From SBAX01 sp964646605 (GTDB lineage: Bacteria; Planctomycetota; Phycisphaerae; UBA1845): a DNA stretch of 64,000 nucleotides. Position 1 is the first letter of the stretch; the number at the start of each line of letters is the position of its first letter. The position numbers were made by a program, and so were the translations under genes. Shown here one piece after another: positions 59,459-64,000 of this stretch. The notes beneath the pieces are model-generated. The model made no database searches and was not told the origin of the DNA. It saw only the letters and a list, made by a program, of their open reading frames with translations. The stretch is from the NCBI GenBank assembly GCA_964646605.1, contig CAZYEX010000137.1, positions 62,001 through 126,000 on the forward strand. The letters run 5' to 3'.

Positions 59459-59490
59459 CGGGCGGCTCCCCTTGACGCGGAGTGTCAAGG
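59459..59490. repeat. Palindromic element upstream of murJ, shared with rimO
   Basis: 32 bp agreeing at 29 positions with 21501-21532. On the minus strand it has a hairpin CCTTGAC-ACTCCGC-GTCAAGG, then GGAGCCGCCCG. The minus strand reads TTGACA within the first arm, a consensus -35 box, but no -10 box stands 17 nt beyond it. Starts 40 nt before the murJ ATG. Confidence 0.7.
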
Positions 59491-59551
59491 ACGGGCCCGG
59501 TGACATGCCCCGCGCGCCGACGAGCTACGAGGTGCCGGGGTTCCCGCCGCG

Positions 59552-60679
59552 CTACGGTTCCGTCGGCGGTTTCTCTGCGGACGCCGCTTCGGGGCTTGGC
59601 TGCTCTTGCCGCGCCGATTCCACTGCCTGCGCCCGCTGGCCGGACGTTGGGATGGGCTCCAGGCGCGATTGCAGCTCCTTGAACATCTCGTCGATGGGGC
59701 CGTACAGTTCGGTGAGCTGTTTCTTCAAGTCCGCGAGCGCTTCGGGCGATCCGCTGAATTGCTCGATGCGTTTTTCGAGCTGGGCGATTTCTTCGCGCCG
59801 TCGGTCGCGGTGGGAGAGAGCCCGCTCCCGCAACTCCGAAAGACAAGACAGCGCCGTCGTACGTTGCCCGTCGTCGAGCTGGTAGGTGCGGATGAAATTG
59901 GCGACGCACTCTTCCCACCGCCCCATCTCGAGGGCGACTTGATCGACCGGCCCGACGGACGCCGCCTGAGCCGCGACCTGTGGTTCCTCGGTCTCGGTCC
60001 GGCGACGGCGGCGCTCGTCGCGGCGAGCGCGACGCTCCGCGGGAAGCCGCTCCCAGAATACGTCGTTGTCCACTTGGCCTTGCTTCCACTGCGTGAGCTT
60101 GGCCTCCGCGACGGACATCCCCACGCCGAGCTTGAGGGCATCCACCTCGAACTTGGCGCGTTGCGTGGGCTGCAAGACCTTGCGAAAGTCTTCGTGGCTT
60201 TGCCGGACTTGCTCGCGGCCTTTCTCGAAAACCGGCAAAGCCCGATCGGCCCAAGCCTGCACGCGCTGGGCCGCCGGCGGCTGCAACTCCATGCGCATTT
60301 CGATGAACTCGTTGGCCAGCGGTTGAATCGCCGACCGATTCTCGTTGAGGAAACGTCCAAAGCGCGCGGTCACCTCCTCACGAACCTGCACCCGCTGCTC
60401 GGGATCGAGATCGTACTCCTCGCACGCCTCCTCGGCCCAACGGCGCAGCATCAGGTCCAAGAGCTTGGGCGACGGCCACAGACCCTCGAGCCCGCCCGGT
60501 TCGACCTGTTCCGGGCCGACGGCAATCTCCGCCGGCGCATTGGCAACCGTCGGCGCCTCGGGCACATCTTGGGCATGGACCGTCGCCGAGATCAGGAATG
60601 TAACCGCCAGCGCGTGGACAGCGCCTCGCCGGGGTCTGGCCGCGCGGACAACCAGCCGACGACGCCGCCTTGATCGCAA
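59552..60679 (-). CDS. Periplasmic helical protein of unknown function
   Basis: 375 aa from TTG 60679. The frame is open to ATG 60769, so the start is uncertain; the extra part would run through a heptad repeat. From the TTG, an Arg-rich n-region and VHALAVTFLISATVHAQD form a signal peptide. The mature part is almost all helix, with charged coiled-coil stretches (VREEVTARFGRFLNENRSAIQ; RRREEIAQLEKRIEQF) and a Pro-rich tail. LQPTQRAKFEVD is a motif seen in Spy/CpxP-like periplasmic proteins, a weak hint. No function can be assigned. Divergent from the glycosyltransferase. Confidence 0.6.
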   Translation of the reverse strand: MRSRRRRRLVVRAARPRRGAVHALAVTFLISATVHAQDVPEAPTVANAPAEIAVGPEQVEPGGLEGLWPSPKLLDLMLRRWAEEACEEYDLDPEQRVQVREEVTARFGRFLNENRSAIQPLANEFIEMRMELQPPAAQRVQAWADRALPVFEKGREQVRQSHEDFRKVLQPTQRAKFEVDALKLGVGMSVAEAKLTQWKQGQVDNDVFWERLPAERRARRDERRRRRTETEEPQVAAQAASVGPVDQVALEMGRWEECVANFIRTYQLDDGQRTTALSCLSELRERALSHRDRRREEIAQLEKRIEQFSGSPEALADLKKQLTELYGPIDEMFKELQSRLEPIPTSGQRAQAVESARQEQPSPEAASAEKPPTEP

Positions 60680-60710
60680 TCGGCAATCGGAAATCGGCAA
60701 TTGGCAATCG
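60676..60710. repeat. Heptad repeat GCAATCG upstream of the periplasmic gene
   Basis: Five units in exact 7-bp register: GCAATCG, GCAATCG, GAAATCG, GCAATTG, GCAATCG. It lies between two divergent genes and would encode part of the N-terminus of the minus-strand one if its ATG 60769 were used. Confidence 0.8.
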
Positions 60711-60767
60711 ACCCCGCCCTGGGGCGCGGCCGATAAGTCAATAAAGAACCGGATTTCGGATCGTCCC

Positions 60768-61526
60768 ATGACCACGAATCGCATTGTCTCCATTGTCGTT
60801 CCCACCTTCAACCGCCTCGACCGCCTGCGGCGCTGCATCGACAAAATCCGACAGCACGTCTCGCATCCCCGCGAGGTCATCGTCGTCGACGGCGGTTCCA
60901 CGGACGGCACGCGCGAGTGGCTGGAGCTCCAAGACGACCTGCGTGTGACCTTGGAGGAGAACCGCCAAGGCGCCGTGGCCGCCTTCAACCTTGGCTTCCG
61001 CTCCGCAACCGGACACTACGTGATGTGGCTCAACGACGACGCCTATCCCCTCCCCGGGGCGGTCGAAGCCGCCGTGGAAATGATCGAACGACCCGACCTC
61101 ACCGACCTGGGCATGGTCGCCTTCTACCACAACTGGCACAACGAGCGGAACGTCCTGGACCGCATCGAGCACGATGGCGAAAGCTACGAGCTCTGCCACG
61201 TGCGCGGCTACCCTTACGCCAACTTCGGCCTCCTCCGCCGCGCGCTCCTCGAAAAGATCGGCTTCGCGGACGAGCGCTTCTATTTTTTCGGTTTCGATCC
61301 CGACCTGTCGCTGAAAATCCAACTCGGCGAGGGCCTGAAGGTCTTCGGCTGTCGCAAGGCCCTCATCCACCACGACGAACATCACGACGATCGCAAACTC
61401 TCCGACCTACGCCGCGGCGAGGAGGACAACGAGAAGCTGTTTGCCAAATGGAGATTACCCGCGCCCGGATCCTACGCCGATCCTGTGCCGACGTATCAAA
61501 CACTAATCGGTCAGCGGCAGTTATGA
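60768..61526 (+). CDS. Family 2 glycosyltransferase
   Basis: 252 aa from ATG 60768. VSIVVPTFNRLDRLRRCIDKI and EVIVVDGGSTDGT start the GT-A fold, and VMWLNDDAYPLPGAV (DxD-like DD) supplies the metal-binding site. The C-terminal half has KIGFADERFYFFGFDPDLSLKIQ, where Asp residues probably bind the acceptor. Soluble, no membrane helix. Adds a sugar to an unknown acceptor. It converges on the dockerin/Cys-rich gene, 19 nt away, and shares a start region with the divergent periplasmic gene. Confidence 0.88.
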   Translation: MTTNRIVSIVVPTFNRLDRLRRCIDKIRQHVSHPREVIVVDGGSTDGTREWLELQDDLRVTLEENRQGAVAAFNLGFRSATGHYVMWLNDDAYPLPGAVEAAVEMIERPDLTDLGMVAFYHNWHNERNVLDRIEHDGESYELCHVRGYPYANFGLLRRALLEKIGFADERFYFFGFDPDLSLKIQLGEGLKVFGCRKALIHHDEHHDDRKLSDLRRGEEDNEKLFAKWRLPAPGSYADPVPTYQTLIGQRQL

Positions 61527-61545
61527 GGATCGCCGAGAACTCGTC

Positions 61546-62694
61546 TCATGGCGGGCAGCCCCAGTCCGGCGGCGGCTGCGCCCAGCAGGTGCAGAAGCCG
61601 CTGTTTGTACACGCCGCGTACGTCCCGTTCAACCCGCACGACAAGAACCGGCAAGGGGCTCGTTCCGGCTCAAAGGTCTGGACGCATCCCTGGGCGAAAT
61701 GGCAATAGTATTGAAGACAATCGTTGTCGCAGATGTCCCGGTTGGGACAAAGGGAATCGTCGGCGATGCCGCTGTAGCATTGTCCCACGAAGCAGTAGTC
61801 GGAAACCGTACACGCGATGCCGTCATCACAGGGCGATTCGTCCTGCTCATCGAGGAACTGGCAGCCGTCCGGCGTGCATTCCGCGCGCTGGCAATCGGCA
61901 TCATTATCATTTTCGTTGCCGCAAGTCGACGTTCTTCCAATACAGCGATAGGCGTCGTCACAGACATCGGAAATCGTGCAACCCAAGCCGTCCTGACACG
62001 GCGCCCCAGCGCCCTCAGGAGTATCGAAGCAGAATGAACCTATGCATATCGCGTAACCGCAGTCCGCGTCGTAGTAATCCTCTACGGAGGGCGACCCCTG
62101 GACGCAACGTGATTGAAAGGGTTCTGAGCCCTGGACGCATCCGTTCGGCCCACAGTAGCCGTGAGTGCAATCGCCATCCGCGTCGTTCAGCCCTCCACAG
62201 ACAGAATCGTCCGGCTCGGACCGGCAGATTCCGTCCTCACAGTGTTCTTCGGTACACGCCAACCCGTCATCACATGGGGAACCGTCGGGCTCGCGCAGCG
62301 AGAAACAGCCGTCACCGTCGCAGTACTGGTGCAGGCAATCCGCATCGTTGTCATCTTGATTCGGACAGTTGATGGAAGCCCTGCATTCCACGCCGGCGCA
62401 ACGGTCATCGACGGCGCAGGGTCGATCGTCGTCGCAATCCGCATCGGTTGCACAAGCGCACGCTGGTCCACCGAAAACGGCCATAAAGAGCGCGTAATCT
62501 TCAAAGTCGCAAAACCCGTCGGAATTCAGATCGCAACGCGACTCGCCCGGACGGGCGATCGTTCCAAAGCCGTCTTGAAAGATGCCCGCGTCGACAAGGT
62601 CGACGCAGCCGCTGTTGTCCATGTCCGGCTCGTTCTGGGCCATAGCCGTCGACAGTTCCAGCACGAATGTAAGCACGAAGATGCGTGGACTCAT
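61546..62694 (-). CDS. Secreted dockerin-like and Cys-repeat protein
   Basis: 382 aa. Short signal peptide (RIFVLTFVLELSTAMAQ, residues 4-20). Directly after it, DMDNSGCVDLVDAGIFQDGF (24-43) and CDLNSDGFCDFEDYALFMAVF (54-74) form a dockerin-like pair of Ca loops, unusual at the N-terminus. The remaining 300 residues are Cys repeats of the form CDDGxxCTxxxxCxxGxC (for example 128-147), at least six units. The GGGGAG ribosome site lies 3 nt before the ATG. Probably a surface or extracellular protein; binding partner unknown. Confidence 0.82.
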   Translation of the reverse strand: MSPRIFVLTFVLELSTAMAQNEPDMDNSGCVDLVDAGIFQDGFGTIARPGESRCDLNSDGFCDFEDYALFMAVFGGPACACATDADCDDDRPCAVDDRCAGVECRASINCPNQDDNDADCLHQYCDGDGCFSLREPDGSPCDDGLACTEEHCEDGICRSEPDDSVCGGLNDADGDCTHGYCGPNGCVQGSEPFQSRCVQGSPSVEDYYDADCGYAICIGSFCFDTPEGAGAPCQDGLGCTISDVCDDAYRCIGRTSTCGNENDNDADCQRAECTPDGCQFLDEQDESPCDDGIACTVSDYCFVGQCYSGIADDSLCPNRDICDNDCLQYYCHFAQGCVQTFEPERAPCRFLSCGLNGTYAACTNSGFCTCWAQPPPDWGCPP

Positions 62695-62956
62695 GGTCTC
62701 CCCTTCGCCAATCTGCCGACCGGGTGGAAGCGACCCTCAGCTTGGTCTATCGGGCCCTAGGCCGTTATGTGGCCGGGGGCATTCGAACGGCTTGGACGAA
62801 CCACGTTGGCCAATCCCCCGGGGCAGCGACGTATGGCGAGTCTACCACACCCGACCACACCCTGCAAATAGAGCGACAGGATGCAGCCGAATGGCACGGT
62901 TCCTTCGGGCCGATTCTGTTATCAGACCTTGTCGATCCCAGAGGCGCGGTCGGGAC
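62695..62956. other. Spacer without recognised features
   Basis: 262 nt between two minus-strand genes. Frames here have poor protein character. It should contain the promoter of the dockerin/Cys-rich gene; no clear boxes or hairpins were found. Confidence 0.4.
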
Positions 62957-64000
62957 CTATGGCTGGGGCGGGAAGAAGACGAAGTCGTCGGAGTCGCTTT
63001 CTTCGGTGGGGGCCCAGCGAGGGGAGTGGACCGCGCCGTCGTCGAGGCCCTTTTCGGAGCGTGAGTAGATCACGGGTTCATCGTCAGTGAGGCGGTAGCC
63101 GAAGCCCCGGTCGGAGAAGGGGTCGGTGCGGATCGTCTCCCCCACCTCTGAGGGAAGTTCGTCCAGGGACCTGGGCCAAGCACCGGTGCGAGCGCGGTGC
63201 AGGTGCGCGGCATAGGCCAGTTGCGTCGCCCGGCGCGAGGCCTCCACCCTCGTGCGAAGCGCATGTACACGCGACAGCGACGGCAGAAGCATCTTGGTGA
63301 TCGGCGACGTTGCGACGTAATGTCCGGCAAGGGCCTCCAAGTCCGAAGCGCGAACCTCCGGGTACCCGATGCGCAACTGCTCGGACACTTCCCGGTAATA
63401 GTTGTGGAAAGCATCCACCGTCGCTCGCGCGTCCTGCGGACCCATCTTCGCAACATCGTCCACGGACGTGCCCGAATTGTCGCCCATGATTTCTTGCAGG
63501 CGCTCGACGCGCTCCGGGTTGACTACCGGCTCACCGTTCGCGTCCGGCGGGGAGAAGAGATACTGGGTCGTGTCCAGCGCCATGGCGTGCTCCCCGCGCA
63601 CGCCTTTCACCACGTCGGTGGAGTTCCGATCGTACTCGCGCAGCGCGTCCAACGCCCGCTCGAGCTGTTCCTCCTTAAAGACCCCGTGTTGGAGCGCCCA
63701 TCGCGCGTTCGATTCCACCAAACCGCGCTCCGCGATGCCCACCAGATTCTCGATCAAGGTTGATCCGCGCTCGATGTGCTCCGCGCCTTGGAGCACCGTC
63801 TTCCACGCGTCGATCATCCGATCCGAATCCACCTTGCCGTCCTTCCCGATCCTCCAGGCGTCGGCGAGCGTCGCCTTGGCCAGCGTCCGATGCGGTTGCA
63901 GATGGGGCAGTTGCAGGTTCATCAAGAGCCGATCCTCGCTCGGTCCGGCAGGGTCGGAGTCCGGCGTCGGATCCACCCGCGCGGCGTACCCGGTTCGCTG
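62957..64000 (-). CDS. Unknown protein, 5' end cut by window edge
   Basis: 348 codons are visible and the frame is open to the last base, so the start lies outside; GTG 63976 is unlikely to be the start. The visible part is largely helical, with no membrane segment. The last 100 residues (RRATQLAYAAHLHRARTGAWP, then DPFSDRGFGYRLTDDEPVIYS) resemble a C-terminal region common in planctomycete proteins of unknown role, where a helix is followed by a pseudopilin-like DPFSG.xL.Y....GF..YS motif. The function was not recognised. A gene of this kind could be tied to the secretion/pilus system, but nothing here proves it. Confidence 0.75.
   Translation of the reverse strand, partial: QRTGYAARVDPTPDSDPAGPSEDRLLMNLQLPHLQPHRTLAKATLADAWRIGKDGKVDSDRMIDAWKTVLQGAEHIERGSTLIENLVGIAERGLVESNARWALQHGVFKEEQLERALDALREYDRNSTDVVKGVRGEHAMALDTTQYLFSPPDANGEPVVNPERVERLQEIMGDNSGTSVDDVAKMGPQDARATVDAFHNYYREVSEQLRIGYPEVRASDLEALAGHYVATSPITKMLLPSLSRVHALRTRVEASRRATQLAYAAHLHRARTGAWPRSLDELPSEVGETIRTDPFSDRGFGYRLTDDEPVIYSRSEKGLDDGAVHSPRWAPTEESDSDDFVFFPPQP

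Noticed and set aside
59459..59490. Promoter with perfect -35 TTGACA for murJ
   Set aside because: No -10 box 16-18 nt later, and the TTGACA is part of a hairpin that in the rimO copy reads TTGACG.

Overview
The window is GC-rich bacterial chromosome and reads as a member of the Planctomycetota, probably the Phycisphaerae side. This is inference from gene style, not from a marker gene. The signs are a long operon of over-sized pseudopilins (FTLVEM/FSLVEL starts), secreted Cys-rich proteins with dockerin-like Ca motifs, an IPTL-CTERM-type sorting tail (IPTVSAWG plus a membrane helix plus Arg), an ECF sigma gene beside a one-helix partner, and intergenic DNA full of heptad repeats and palindromes. 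There are no rRNA or tRNA genes, CRISPR arrays or transposase genes.

Layout. 1-4.8 kb (minus): a tightly packed set encoding an asparagine-synthetase-like ligase, a radical SAM protein, a flavin halogenase-like oxidoreductase, a HAD phosphatase and a truncated SDR; it looks like a small-molecule or modification pathway and is the best candidate for an undescribed system. 4.9-6.9 kb: flotillin with its YqiJ/NfeD-type partner. 7.5-8.8 kb: a secreted Cys/Asp-rich coiled-coil protein. 8.8-10.2 kb: about 1.4 kb of repeat-rich DNA without a gene. 10.2-18.6 kb (plus): membrane-arm complex I genes nuoH-J-K-L-M-N, with no nuoA-G or nuoI beside them. 18.7-21.5 kb (minus): rimO-pgsA-uppP, overlapping by 4 nt at each joint. 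21.6-22.7 kb: ECF sigma factor plus putative membrane regulator. 22.7-24.6 kb: NhaC-type antiporter. 24.9-30.5 kb (plus): YIP1-like membrane protein, HlyD/MacA-like adaptor, MacB-type ATPase and two related permeases. 30.6-42.5 kb (minus): nine-gene type IV pilus/type II secretion operon (pilB-like, pilT, gspE, gspF, five pseudopilins).

42.7-64 kb is mixed: cysK; a hybrid histidine kinase coupled to a CPC thioredoxin-like protein; a protein with a sigma-70 region 2 but no evident region 4; a ComEA-like HhH protein; a GH10-like protein that seems to lack both catalytic glutamates; purC; a lipoprotein; an IPTL-CTERM Cys-rich protein; priA; queG; a nucleotidyltransferase-like gene; murJ; a periplasmic helical protein; a GT2 glycosyltransferase; a secreted dockerin/Cys-rich protein; and a 5'-truncated unknown.

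The strongest pattern across the window is in the non-coding DNA. Near-tandem 7-bp (sometimes 8-bp) words sit at gene junctions in at least nine places, in several sequence families. One composite, (AGTTCAA)n - spacer - (TTCGAAC)n, occurs at nuoJ/nuoK and again in a pseudopilin gene, with the same reading frame kept. In three of the five pseudopilins the repeat DNA encodes only the leader that prepilin peptidase removes, and in one of them that DNA is a 71-bp cloverleaf-forming element.
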